DNA of 8,854 nt from Collinsella sp. (GTDB lineage Bacteria > Actinomycetota > Coriobacteriia > Coriobacteriales > Coriobacteriaceae). Below are positions 1-6,309 of this stretch, in pieces. Within the stretch, counting starts at the first letter, position 1. Every line of letters starts with the position of its first letter. The DNA lies in contig JAUMNV010000043.1 of assembly GCA_031295725.1 (NCBI GenBank), positions 1 through 8,854 on the forward strand, given 5' to 3'. The notes below the pieces were generated by a model. It did no database searches and was not told the DNA's origin. It saw only the letters and a program-made list of their open reading frames with translations. A program made the translations under genes and the position numbers.

Positions 1-7
1 AACCCTT

Positions 8-1186
8 ATGACCGCAGGTCAAAACCGCATACCCGTGAATCTTGACTATGCCGCCTCGACGCCCATGCGCGCCGAGGCGCTCCTTGCGCAGCGCGAGTAC
101 GACGACAGCGAGCTTGCCGGCGTCAACCCCAACTCGCTGCACTCGCTCGGCCGCAAGGCTGCCGCGCGTCTGGAGGTTGCACGTCGCGAGATCGCCCGCA
201 GCTTTGGCGCGCGCGTTCGCCCGTCTGAGATTGTTCTGACCAACGGCGGCACCGAAGCCAACCAGCTGGCGCTACTCGGTCTTGCCGAGGGTGCACGTCA
301 GCGCGACCGTAAGCGTAACCGCGTGATCGTATCTGCCATCGAGCACGATTCGATTCTGGACAACCTGCCGCTGCTGCGTGCCGCAGGCTTTAGCGTCGAC
401 CTGGTGCAGCCCTGCCGCATGGGCTACATTGAGCCTGCCACGCTTGTCGAGCTACTAGGCGACGACGTGGCGCTCGTGAGCATCATGGTTGCCAACAACG
501 AGACCGGCGTGGTACAGCCTATCCGCGAGCTTGCCGCGGCCGCGCATACCGTGGGCGCTCTGTTCCACACCGATGCCATCCAGGGCTATCTGCACATTCC
601 GCTCGATGCCGCCGAGCTGGGCGTCGATGCCATGTCCGTCGCCGCCCACAAAATTGGCGGTCCCGTGGCATCCGGCGCGCTTTACGTTAAGACCCGCACG
701 CCGCTGCGCCCCCGCATCTTTGGCGGCGGACAGGAAGCCGGACGTCGCGCCGGCACGCAGGACCTGCGCACGCAGCTGGCCTTTGCCGCTGCCGCCCGCG
801 CGCTGGCTCCCCATGTGGCTCAGGAGCGCGAGAAGCTGCAAACCCTTTCCAACAAGCTCTACGCCATGCTTACGGCCCATCCGCGCATTCACGCCACCAT
901 GGGCGACTATGCGCATGCCGACCGTCTGCCCGGCATGGTGTCGATCTACATTGACGGCATGGACTCCGAGGAGCTCATCATCAAGCTCGACGCCGCCGGC
1001 TTTGAGGTATCGGCAGGCTCGGCGTGCTCGAGCGGCAGCATGGACCCGAGCCATGTTTTGAGCGCGATGGGCATCGGTCGCGAGCAAGCTCTCGGCGCTC
1101 TTCGCATCTCGTTCGATGACCGCGTGAACCCAGCCGATCTGGACGACTTTGCCCAAGCGCTGCTGTCGATCGTGGGTGCCGCATGA
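8..1186 (+). CDS. Cysteine desulfurase (NifS/IscS-type, PLP-dependent)
   Basis: Predicted PLP enzyme that takes sulfur from L-cysteine, leaving alanine and an enzyme persulfide for Fe-S cluster or tRNA thiolation pathways in the cytosol. The 392-residue protein has the whole class V aminotransferase-fold signature: LDYAAST near residue 12, NPNSLHS near 40, NGGTEAN at 79-85, His113 in SAIEHDS for PLP stacking, ANNETG at 162-167, HTDAIQ at 187-192, the PLP lysine Lys215 in AAHK, and the persulfide cysteine Cys340 in GSACSSG. Length is normal for the family. The start at 8 gives the expected short lead-in to LDYAA, but only seven bases precede it, so an upstream start or a ribosome site outside the window cannot be judged. 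It overlaps the next gene by ATGA. The partner scaffold or acceptor is not in view, so NifS, IscS or a tRNA-sulfur role cannot be separated. Confidence 0.95.
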   Translation: MTAGQNRIPVNLDYAASTPMRAEALLAQREYDDSELAGVNPNSLHSLGRKAAARLEVARREIARSFGARVRPSEIVLTNGGTEANQLALLGLAEGARQRDRKRNRVIVSAIEHDSILDNLPLLRAAGFSVDLVQPCRMGYIEPATLVELLGDDVALVSIMVANNETGVVQPIRELAAAAHTVGALFHTDAIQGYLHIPLDAAELGVDAMSVAAHKIGGPVASGALYVKTRTPLRPRIFGGGQEAGRRAGTQDLRTQLAFAAAARALAPHVAQEREKLQTLSNKLYAMLTAHPRIHATMGDYAHADRLPGMVSIYIDGMDSEELIIKLDAAGFEVSAGSACSSGSMDPSHVLSAMGIGREQALGALRISFDDRVNPADLDDFAQALLSIVGAA

Positions 1187-1992
1187 TCGTCGCCGAGCTC
1201 GAGCGCGCTCTGCTGGCACGCTATCCAAAGACGGACACCGAGCCCTGGGACCACGTAGGCTTATCCGTGGGCGACCCTGCCGCCGAGATCACCGGCGTGA
1301 CCTGTGCGCTCGATGCAACCGAGACCAACGTACACCGCGCTCTCGAGGCCGGTGCCAACGTTCTGCTGACGCATCACCCTATCTATATCAAGGCTCCTGA
1401 GGCCTTTTGCCCAGCTGATGCCGCACGCCCCCAGTGCAGCGCGGCACTCTACGAGGCAGCGCGTTGCGGCGTGAGCATTATTTCGCTCCACACCAACCTG
1501 GACCGCTCGCACGAAGCCCGCGTCTGCCTGAGCGAGCTGCTGGGTGCCGCACCCGTGAGCTCACTGGAGCACGTGGACGACCCCGAGGTCACCGGCCTGG
1601 GCACGCTTGCAACGCTCAACGACCCGTGCACGCTGCGTGATCTTGCCACCCGTGCTGCCACAGCCTTCGGCAGCGACCCGCGTGTGTGGGGCGAAGCCGA
1701 GCACGCATGCCGAACCGTCGCTATTTTGGGCGGTTCCCTGGGCGACTTTGGAGAGCCCGCCATCGCCGCGGGCGCGGACGTTGTCGTGACGGGCGAAGCG
1801 GGCTACCACGTGGCGCAAGATCTTGCCTTGCGCGGGCTGCCGGTGATCTTGCTCGGCCACGACCGCTCCGAGGAGCCGTTCGTTGATATATTGATGAACT
1901 CTGCAGTTGACGCCGGGGTCGACCCCCGTCATGCGATTAAAATACTGAACCCTTGCCAATGGTGGACTGTGACAAAAGGAGAGAAATTATGA
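1183..1992 (+). CDS. Nif3-like dinuclear metal center protein (YbgI/YqfO family)
   Basis: Member of the Nif3/DUF34 family, often labelled GTP cyclohydrolase 1 type 2. The real substrate is unsettled for most members, so no reaction is assigned. Family motifs run in order through 269 residues: PWDHVGLSVGDP at 21-32, LDATE at 43-47, LLTHHPIYIK at 61-70 with His64-His65 as metal ligands, SLHTNLD at 101-107 (His103 and Asp107), VVTGEAGYH at 201-209, and LLGHDRSEE at 223-231 with His226 and Glu230 as likely ligands. It is the short form and lacks the PII-like insert of the ~370-residue YqfO proteins. It is translationally coupled at both ends: its ATG overlaps the desulfurase TGA, and its own TGA overlaps the ATG of the zinc-ribbon gene. 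A Nif3 gene beside a C4 zinc-ribbon gene is a recurrent bacterial pair, which supports both calls. Confidence 0.93.
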   Translation: MIVAELERALLARYPKTDTEPWDHVGLSVGDPAAEITGVTCALDATETNVHRALEAGANVLLTHHPIYIKAPEAFCPADAARPQCSAALYEAARCGVSIISLHTNLDRSHEARVCLSELLGAAPVSSLEHVDDPEVTGLGTLATLNDPCTLRDLATRAATAFGSDPRVWGEAEHACRTVAILGGSLGDFGEPAIAAGADVVVTGEAGYHVAQDLALRGLPVILLGHDRSEEPFVDILMNSAVDAGVDPRHAIKILNPCQWWTVTKGEKL

Positions 1993-2708
1993 GCGCCGGC
2001 GCTACGCTACTCAAGCTGCAACAGATCGATTTGGAGCTCGCCCGCAACAAGAGCGAACTTGCCAATATGCCGGAGCTCAAGGAGCTCGCTTCTAAGCGCA
2101 AGACCTATGTGAAGCTCAAGGCCGAGATGACTAAGCTCTACGCCCAGCGCAAGGACCTGGACATTGAGCTGGACGATCTCAACACCACCGAGATCCAGAC
2201 CAACAACACCATCGAGGCCGCCAAGAAGCGCCACGTCGACGGCTCTGACTACCGCGAGGTCCAGGATCTGGAAAACGAGCTTGCCACCCTGGCCAAACGC
2301 CTGGACAAGATTGAGCACACCCGCAAGGACGTCGTTATCGCCCACAAGGAGGCGCTCGACCGCGAGGCTCGCGCGCAGGCAATCATCGCCAAGTTCGAGG
2401 AGGGCGTGAAGGCCGATACCAAGGCCGCCCGCGCCAAGGCCGCCGACCTGCAGGCTCAGATTGACACCGCCACGAAGGAGCGCACCGCGCTTGCCGCTAC
2501 GCTGCCGGCCGACGTGCTCACCGACTACGAGCGTCTGCTCAAGCAGTTCCGCGGCCTGGCCGTCGAGACCATCCAGGGCAACATCCCCACGGTCTGCCAC
2601 ACCGCGCTGCAGGCATCGTCCATGAGCGACCTCAACCACGACGGTAGCGAGATTACGCACTGCCCGTACTGCCACCGCCTCCTGGTACTCCCGAGCAAGG
2701 AAGCCTAG
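1989..2708 (+). CDS. Coiled-coil C4-type zinc ribbon protein (zf-RING_7 family)
   Basis: A 239-residue protein. Residues ~5-185 are mostly long, charged helices rich in Lys, Glu, Ala and Leu that read as an antiparallel coiled coil. A C-terminal zinc ribbon follows (PF02591-type). The ribbon is degenerate: the second knuckle CPYC (Cys225, Cys228) is intact, but the first knuckle reads PTVCH, so the usual first cysteine is replaced by Pro200, leaving Cys203 and possibly His204. I chose the start at 1989 rather than an in-frame ATG at 1953. It has AGGAG at 1977-1981 with 7 nt spacing and makes an ATGA overlap with the upstream stop, whereas 1953 lies inside the Nif3 coding sequence. Family members are thought to act as nucleic-acid-binding or adaptor proteins, but the function here is unknown. 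Pairing with Nif3 is the main contextual clue. Confidence 0.88.
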   Translation: MSAGATLLKLQQIDLELARNKSELANMPELKELASKRKTYVKLKAEMTKLYAQRKDLDIELDDLNTTEIQTNNTIEAAKKRHVDGSDYREVQDLENELATLAKRLDKIEHTRKDVVIAHKEALDREARAQAIIAKFEEGVKADTKAARAKAADLQAQIDTATKERTALAATLPADVLTDYERLLKQFRGLAVETIQGNIPTVCHTALQASSMSDLNHDGSEITHCPYCHRLLVLPSKEA

Positions 2709-2710
2709 CG

Positions 2711-3925
2711 ATGACGGCGGCATCCAACAATTCAATGCAACTTGAGGGAAAAACGATCCTGCTGGGCATTACCGGCGGGATCGCCGCCTATAAGTCGTGC
2801 AATATCGTGCGCCTGTTGCAAAAGCGCGGCGCGTGCGTCAAGGTCGTTATGAGCAAGCATGCCACCGAGTTTGTGGGCCCGCTCACCTTCCGTGCGCTTA
2901 CCAATGAGCCGGTCGCTGTTGGGCTATTCGACGACCCGTCTGACTCCATCCACCACATTTCGCTGGCGCAGGAGCCCGATCTGGTGGTCGTAGCGCCCGC
3001 GACGGCCAATATCATTGCCAAGATGGCCAACGGCATCGCCGACGACCTCATCTCCACCACGCTGCTGGCAACGCCGCGGCCCATCGTGATCGCGCCGGCC
3101 ATGAACAACGGCATGTGGAAAGCGCCGGCGACGCAGGCCAACATGGCCACGCTGCGCGAGCGCGGTGTCCATGTGGTGGGACCCGGCAGCGGCTACCTTG
3201 CCTGCGGCGACGTGGACACGGGACGCATGAGCGAGCCCGAGGACATCGTCGAGGCCGTCTGCGAAGTACTCAACCCGGCACCTCAGGACCTTGCGGGCAA
3301 GCGCATCGTGATCACTGCCGGCCCCACGCACGAGCCGATCGACCCGGTGCGCTTCATTGGCAACCGCTCATCAGGCAAGATGGGCGTCGCCCTGGCAGGG
3401 GAGGCCGCACGCCGCGGTGCCGAGGTCACGCTCGTGTTGGGACCGACATCGCTCGATGTTCCCCGCGGAGTGGAGTGCGTGCGCGTGCAGACCGCCGCAG
3501 AGATGCTCCAAGCGGCCCTGAGCGCCTTCCAGACGGCCGATGCGGCAATTTGTGCGGCCGCCGTCGCCGACTATACTCCCGCGGGCCCTGCCGACCATAA
3601 GCTCAAAAAGGCCAACGAACGCTTGGATTGCATCGAGCTCGTCGAAACGGTCGATATTTTGGCCGAGCTCTCGTGCCAAAAGGGCGAGCGATGCGTGATC
3701 GGCTTTGCGGCCGAGACCGATAACGTCGTGGAGTACGCGCAGCGCAAGCTCGCCCGCAAGGGTTGCGATACCATTATCGCCAACGATGTCTCGCGCGCCG
3801 ATTCGGGCTTTGGAACCGATACCAACAAGGCCTGGATTGTGAGTAAAGCGGGTACGCAAGAACTTCCCGTGCTAACAAAACCCCAGCTTGCAGATACAAT
3901 TTTGGACTTGCTTCAAAATTTGTAA
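2711..3925 (+). CDS. coaBC: Bifunctional phosphopantothenoylcysteine decarboxylase / phosphopantothenate-cysteine ligase
   Basis: Catalyses two consecutive steps of coenzyme A synthesis: ligation of cysteine to 4'-phosphopantothenate (CoaB), then FMN-dependent decarboxylation to 4'-phosphopantetheine (CoaC). The CoaC domain occupies residues ~12-185: GITGGIAAYK at 19-28 (FMN/phosphate loop), the catalytic His in IHHISLA (His82), APATAN at 95-100, PAMNNGMW at 129-136, and the Cys loop GYLACGDVDTGRM with Cys165. The CoaB domain follows from ~194: ITAGPTHEPID at 201-211, GNRSSGKMG at 217-225, AAAVADYTP at 282-290, KLKK at 297-300, GFAAETDN at 331-338 and IIANDVS at 355-361. Length (404) is standard. 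The start at 2711 has AAGGAAG at 2697-2703; Met9 (2735) is a possible alternative, since the core fold begins just after it. It starts two bases after the preceding stop and closes the operon; no terminator separates it from the tRNA promoter. Confidence 0.97.
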   Translation: MTAASNNSMQLEGKTILLGITGGIAAYKSCNIVRLLQKRGACVKVVMSKHATEFVGPLTFRALTNEPVAVGLFDDPSDSIHHISLAQEPDLVVVAPATANIIAKMANGIADDLISTTLLATPRPIVIAPAMNNGMWKAPATQANMATLRERGVHVVGPGSGYLACGDVDTGRMSEPEDIVEAVCEVLNPAPQDLAGKRIVITAGPTHEPIDPVRFIGNRSSGKMGVALAGEAARRGAEVTLVLGPTSLDVPRGVECVRVQTAAEMLQAALSAFQTADAAICAAAVADYTPAGPADHKLKKANERLDCIELVETVDILAELSCQKGERCVIGFAAETDNVVEYAQRKLARKGCDTIIANDVSRADSGFGTDTNKAWIVSKAGTQELPVLTKPQLADTILDLLQNL

Positions 3926-3933
3926 AAAAGTTC

Positions 3934-3963
3934 TTGCACAAGGACAAAGTTTCGGGTTAATAT
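3934..3963 (+). promoter_or_regulatory. Probable sigma-70-type promoter of tRNA-Pro
   Basis: A TTGCAC -35 at 3934-3939 and a TAATAT -10 at 3958-3963 are separated by 18 nt, starting nine bases after the coaBC stop. The tRNA begins about 40 nt downstream. A shifted -10, TATACT at 3961-3966, is possible but would give an overlong spacer. Confidence 0.65.
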
Positions 3964-4005
3964 ACTCCCTGATGCGAGCGAGAGCAGAGCAACAAACAAA
4001 AGCTT

Positions 4006-4082
<77 letters not shown>

Positions 4083-4091
4083 GAAGTTTGC

Positions 4092-4121
4092 AGGTCAGGC
4101 ACCTAGTGTCTGACCTTTTTT
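4092..4121 (+). terminator. Rho-independent terminator of the tRNA-Pro unit
   Basis: AGGTCAG at 4092-4098 pairs with CTGACCT at 4110-4116. The stem can extend inward through G-T, C-G, A-T and C-G pairs to a three-base loop, and a run of six T ends at 4121. Confidence 0.88.
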
Positions 4122-4124
4122 GTT

Positions 4125-4154
4125 TTAAGCAATTGCTTAATTTTGATTAAGCAA
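4125..4154. repeat. Palindrome TTAAGCAATTGCTTAA plus a third half-site
   Basis: A perfect 16-bp inverted repeat at 4125-4140 is followed, after TTTTGA, by a third copy of TTAAGCAA at 4147-4154. The second and third half-sites can alternatively form an 8-bp hairpin with a 6-nt loop. No gene starts close by on either strand, so a regulator site, an RNA hairpin and chance are all open. Confidence 0.5.
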
Positions 4155-4401
4155 CAGGGTGCCAAAAATCTACCTGCGCGATAATCGCTTTTTGCGGTTA
4201 CTTGCGCGTTTTGCACGCGCTTGAGCCGATTTATTAACGCGACATGAATCTACATACGCGTAGCTGGTATACAGACGAGTACAGGCTGTATTTATCGCGG
4301 CGATTTACGCAGATATGGCGACTGTAACGAACTAGTGTGTCGCTGTATTTATTCCAGCAGTTCACTTGATCTGTGGACAAGTGAGCGGTTACAACAAAAC
4401 G

Positions 4402-4578
4402 CCAACCAGGATGGACTCCATACGAGGATGCCGCAAAGGTAATGGCGGGGAAGTGCGGCAGGCGCTCTGAGAGCCGCTGTATGCCCCCATTTCTCCTCAA
4501 CCCGATTACCTGTACAATGAACCTCGAATTGTTTGAGTAATCGCCAAAAGAAAAGCCCTCGCAGGATTGCGAGGGCTT
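4402..4578. repeat. ~178-bp repeat downstream of cassette 1 (copy 1)
   Basis: Aligns by eye with 6132-6309: the shared landmarks CAGGATGGACTC, TAATGGCGGGG, TGCGGCAGGCGCTCTGAGAG and CCGCTGTATG occur in the same order, and both copies end in the terminator hairpin. The best-conserved part (~43 nt around 4455-4500) has about one mismatch. This copy carries GGGGAA where copy 2 has a run of eight G. Confidence 0.8.
4545..4577 (-). terminator. Rho-independent terminator of pilin cassette 1
   Basis: AGCCCTCGC (4554-4562) and GCGAGGGCT (4569-4577) form a perfect 9-bp stem with a 6-nt loop. On the minus strand it is followed by CTTTTCTTTTG. It lies about 15 nt after the cassette-1 stop codon, so it ends that transcript. 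Confidence 0.88.
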
Positions 4579-4592
4579 TGCGATGAAAGAGA

Positions 4593-5543
4593 TCAGAAGC
4601 AGAAAGCGGGGAGGACATAAAACGAGTCCGTCGCGCTGTAGCTGTAGCAAATACCGCCGCTTTGAACATAGCGAAAGGATGTGGAGCTGCGCGGTCTCAC
4701 GGAACGAGTCCAGTGGCTATAGCCTGATGCACCGGAATAGTTCGACCTCGTCACGCCCTTGGATTTGTAGCACTCGTACTGGATGCCGTCAGATTGCATA
4801 TCCCCGTATACTTCGGTTGCCGAGAGCAGAAAAACCTTGTCGGTCGTCGCCGAGGGGGCACCGCCCCCGTTACCGCCAACGTTATCGGTTGTCTTTGTGA
4901 CGGGTTTCACCTTTGACTGGAGCTCGCTGGGCAGGAGCAACCAGAGGTCACCGCTGTTGAGGCGGGTACGGAGCTCGGACTTATCCCAACCACCGGCATT
5001 GGTGTCCGTAGCGTTCATTCTCTGGCTACCCAAGGCAGAGTTGGTCGCCTCGAACGTCAAGCCTGCCATGCCGCTACCATCGGCCAAGTCGTCGTGGTTG
5101 ATGCCGATGATACGGTACTCGAGCGTCTTGCCATTGGTCAGCTTCATCGAGAACTTGGTGCCGGCATCCATGGCGGCCTTGGCCTTGGCGTAGGCGATAG
5201 ACGATGTACCGTTCTTGGCAATGTCTTTGGCAACCGCCTCCTGCTCGTCGAGGGTCCAGTCCTTCGCGTCCTTGGCGATGGCCACCTGGACGGCCGCGGA
5301 ATCGGCGCCTGCGGAGCCGCCACCGGACGCGCCTCCCTCGACGCCGCCGACCGTCCCATTGTTCACCGTGTTGCCGACCAGGTTGAACTGGTTTCGGATG
5401 GCTCCGGCCACGCCGGGTCCCGCGAACACGATGACCAGGCTGATGACGGCAATGATCAGGACGTACTCGATAATTGATTGCCCTCGGAAGCGGGTCGTTT
5501 CAGGAGCGACCCCCCCCCGAAGGTTAATTGCCGCTGCATGCAT
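4593..5543 (-). CDS. Pilin cassette 1: Flp-type pilin N-terminus fused to a DUF6273-like domain
   Basis: A 316-residue protein whose N-terminus looks like a Flp/type IVb prepilin. A short leader ends in RG, a prepilin-peptidase-type site lies between Gly21 and Gln22, Glu26 falls at mature +5, and a hydrophobic helix follows at ~24-48 (QSIIEYVLIIAVISLVI). True Flp pilins end near residue 60. Here a Gly/Ser/Ala linker (~62-82) leads to an extra ~230 residues resembling DUF6273: WDKSELRTRLN at 186-196, DKVFLLSATEVYG at 235-247, SHWTR at 276-280 and a final VLPAFCF. The start at 5543 has AAGGGAG (5550-5556) with 6 nt spacing and is in frame through a nine-G tract at codons 9-12. A second ATG (5539) lies in another frame. 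I infer a secreted, assembled or membrane-anchored surface protein with a display domain. The assembly machinery (TadA and others) is not in the window. Confidence 0.82.
   Translation of the reverse strand: MHAAAINLRGGVAPETTRFRGQSIIEYVLIIAVISLVIVFAGPGVAGAIRNQFNLVGNTVNNGTVGGVEGGASGGGSAGADSAAVQVAIAKDAKDWTLDEQEAVAKDIAKNGTSSIAYAKAKAAMDAGTKFSMKLTNGKTLEYRIIGINHDDLADGSGMAGLTFEATNSALGSQRMNATDTNAGGWDKSELRTRLNSGDLWLLLPSELQSKVKPVTKTTDNVGGNGGGAPSATTDKVFLLSATEVYGDMQSDGIQYECYKSKGVTRSNYSGASGYSHWTRSVRPRSSTSFRYVQSGGICYSYSATDSFYVLPAFCF
5510..5518 (-). repeat. G9 homopolymer tract in the cassette-1 leader
   Basis: Nine consecutive G (minus strand) about 25 nt after the first ATG, ahead of the pilin processing site. 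At nine, the first ATG (5543) is in frame with the pilin. At ten, the second ATG (5539) would be in frame. At eight, neither is. The tract is therefore a candidate slipped-strand switch. Confidence 0.75.
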
Positions 5544-5556
5544 ATACGGCTCCCTT
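5537..5556 (-). promoter_or_regulatory. Ribosome site and overlapping double ATG of cassette 1
   Basis: Shine-Dalgarno AAGGGAG at 5550-5556. ATGCATG at 5537-5543 holds two start codons four bases apart, in different frames, 6 and 10 nt from the Shine-Dalgarno. The block ATGCATGCAGCGG is identical in all three cassettes. Confidence 0.7.
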
Positions 5557-5581
5557 CACTCGGGGTTTGCAATACGAGCCG

Positions 5582-5609
5582 AGCGTAGGGCTATTCCAAG
5601 TATTTGCAA
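5582..5609 (-). promoter_or_regulatory. Candidate promoter of cassette 1
   Basis: On the minus strand a TTGCAA -35 (5604-5609) and a TACGCT -10 (5582-5587) are 16 nt apart. The -10 lies 39 nt upstream of the first ATG, and the same hexamer occurs at an equivalent place before cassette 2. The -10 is weak, and positional conservation is the main support. Confidence 0.4.
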
Positions 5610-5614
5610 CGGTC

Positions 5615-5629
5615 TTGCCGCTGCGGCAA
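5615..5629. promoter_or_regulatory. Conserved palindrome upstream of cassette 1 (candidate operator)
   Basis: TTGCCGC-T-GCGGCAA, a perfect 7-bp inverted repeat centred 79 nt upstream of the first ATG and just upstream of the candidate -35. Related palindromes sit at almost the same distance before cassettes 2 and 3, so a shared DNA-binding regulator is likely. Confidence 0.6.
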
Positions 5630-5750
5630 CGATGACGGCAGGGGAGAAAGTCATGCGCTATTAGCGCGGCTATAACGTCCGCTTCGAATGCCGACCGTAT
5701 TCATATCGAGGCAGCCATTTCATACCTTCAGAAAGACAACTGAAAGCCGC

Positions 5751-5785
5751 AAAAAAGCGGGACCCGGCTATAAGCCGAACCCCGC
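5751..5785 (-). terminator. Rho-independent terminator of the antitoxin-like gene
   Basis: A two-part stem: GCGGG (5757-5761) with CCCGC (5781-5785), and CGGCT (5765-5769) with AGCCG (5773-5777) inside. On the minus strand it ends in six T (5751-5756). It lies about 45 nt after the stop of the gene at 5831-6058. Confidence 0.85.
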
Positions 5786-5830
5786 CCAAGAGAAGCCTTT
5801 AGAGCCGAGACAGACAACGCGTGTGGACAA

Positions 5831-6058
5831 TCACTCAGCCTCCACCGCCATGCGCACGACCTCTTCCATCGGGTAGCGAGTGCCGCCGTCCCCGTCCAAA
5901 GCCTCGTTGTAGGCCTCGATGTCCGCCATGTCCTCAGCCTTCTCGAACGCGGCCCTTCTCACGAACTCGGAAAAGGTCATGCCCGTGGCGTCCGCATGGC
6001 CCTGAATCAAGGCCATTTCGCCCTCATCGAACTTGACCGCGATCTCGCGCATCGCCAT
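5831..6058 (-). CDS. RelB/DUF6290-type ribbon-helix-helix antitoxin-like protein
   Basis: A 75-residue protein starting MAMREIAVKFDEGE. The pattern of a short beta strand, then DEGEMALIQGHADATGM, then TFSEFVRRAAFEKAED, then an acidic helix (DIEAYNEALD) and a C-terminal YPMEEV matches RelB/DUF6290-like antitoxins, which bind DNA as ribbon-helix-helix dimers and neutralise a RelE-type RNase. The start at 6058 is chosen because GGGAG at 6064-6068 is 5 nt away; Met3 (6052) is also possible. A longer upstream reading frame on the same strand is rejected because it runs through the cassette-2 terminator and repeat. A weak -10-like GATAAT lies at 6095-6100. No toxin gene adjoins: the terminator follows directly and the cassette-2 terminator and repeat lie upstream. 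It is therefore an orphan antitoxin, or a regulator derived from one. It is not obviously linked to the pilins. Confidence 0.75.
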   Translation of the reverse strand: MAMREIAVKFDEGEMALIQGHADATGMTFSEFVRRAAFEKAEDMADIEAYNEALDGDGGTRYPMEEVVRMAVEAE

Positions 6059-6131
6059 GGTCGCTCCCGTCAACGCCGTCATCGAAGTGAATCCATTATC
6101 CACCCACCGTATACGCCCCGAACTCGAAACA

Positions 6132-6309
6132 CCAAGCAGGATGGACTCTATACGAGAACGCAGCAGAGGTAATGGCGGGGGGGGTGCGGCAGGCGCTCTG
6201 AGAGCCGCTGTATGACCCCATTTCTCTTCAATCCGACTACCCGTGCCATGAACCTGAAGCCGTTCGTTCGGTCGCCAAAAGAAAGCACGCGCGGGGTAAC
6301 GCGGGCTTT
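6132..6309. repeat. ~178-bp repeat downstream of cassette 2 (copy 2)
   Basis: Second copy of the element at 4402-4578. It contains a run of eight G at 6177-6184 where copy 1 has GGGGAA. On the minus strand, past the G run, both copies can be read as PAIT-x-AA-x-SY-x-VHP-x-W-x-F, ending WCF here. That resembles the ends of the two DUF6273 cassettes (VLPAFCF, VSPAWCF), so the repeat may be a decayed tail of a former cassette. It lies beyond the terminator and has no complete gene. Confidence 0.75.
6276..6309 (-). terminator. Rho-independent terminator of cassette 2
   Basis: A ten-position stem, AAAGCACGCG (6282-6291) against CGCGGGCTTT (6300-6309), with one mismatch and an 8-nt loop. On the minus strand it is followed by a T-rich stretch ending TTTTGGC. 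It matches the position and form of the cassette-1 terminator. Confidence 0.75.

Larger units (their letters stand above)
4083..4592. other. Gene-poor intergenic region between tRNA-Pro and pilin cassette 1
   Basis: About 510 nt with no coding sequence I can support. It holds the tRNA terminator, a cluster of TTAAGCAA half-sites (4125-4154), an AT-richer stretch to ~4400 with nothing recognisable apart from a small inverted repeat TCACTTG/CAAGTGA near 4361-4383, then one copy of the ~178-nt repeat and the cassette-1 terminator. Open frames on the minus strand here (for example 4349-4669) lack a Shine-Dalgarno and run through the terminator, so I reject them. Confidence 0.6.

Noticed and set aside
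455..1228. Long minus-strand open frame opposite the cysteine desulfurase gene
   Set aside because: A shadow frame of a high-GC gene; no recognisable motifs, while the plus strand carries all family signatures.
2007..2735. 242-codon minus-strand frame opposite the zinc-ribbon gene
   Set aside because: Leu/Val/Gly-rich antisense of a Lys/Glu/Ala-rich coiled coil; no motif, and the plus strand has good starts and stops within an operon.
4349..4669. Minus-strand frames crossing the end of cassette 1 and the 3' repeat
   Set aside because: They run through a strong terminator, overlap the real cassette frame and have no ribosome site at their starts.
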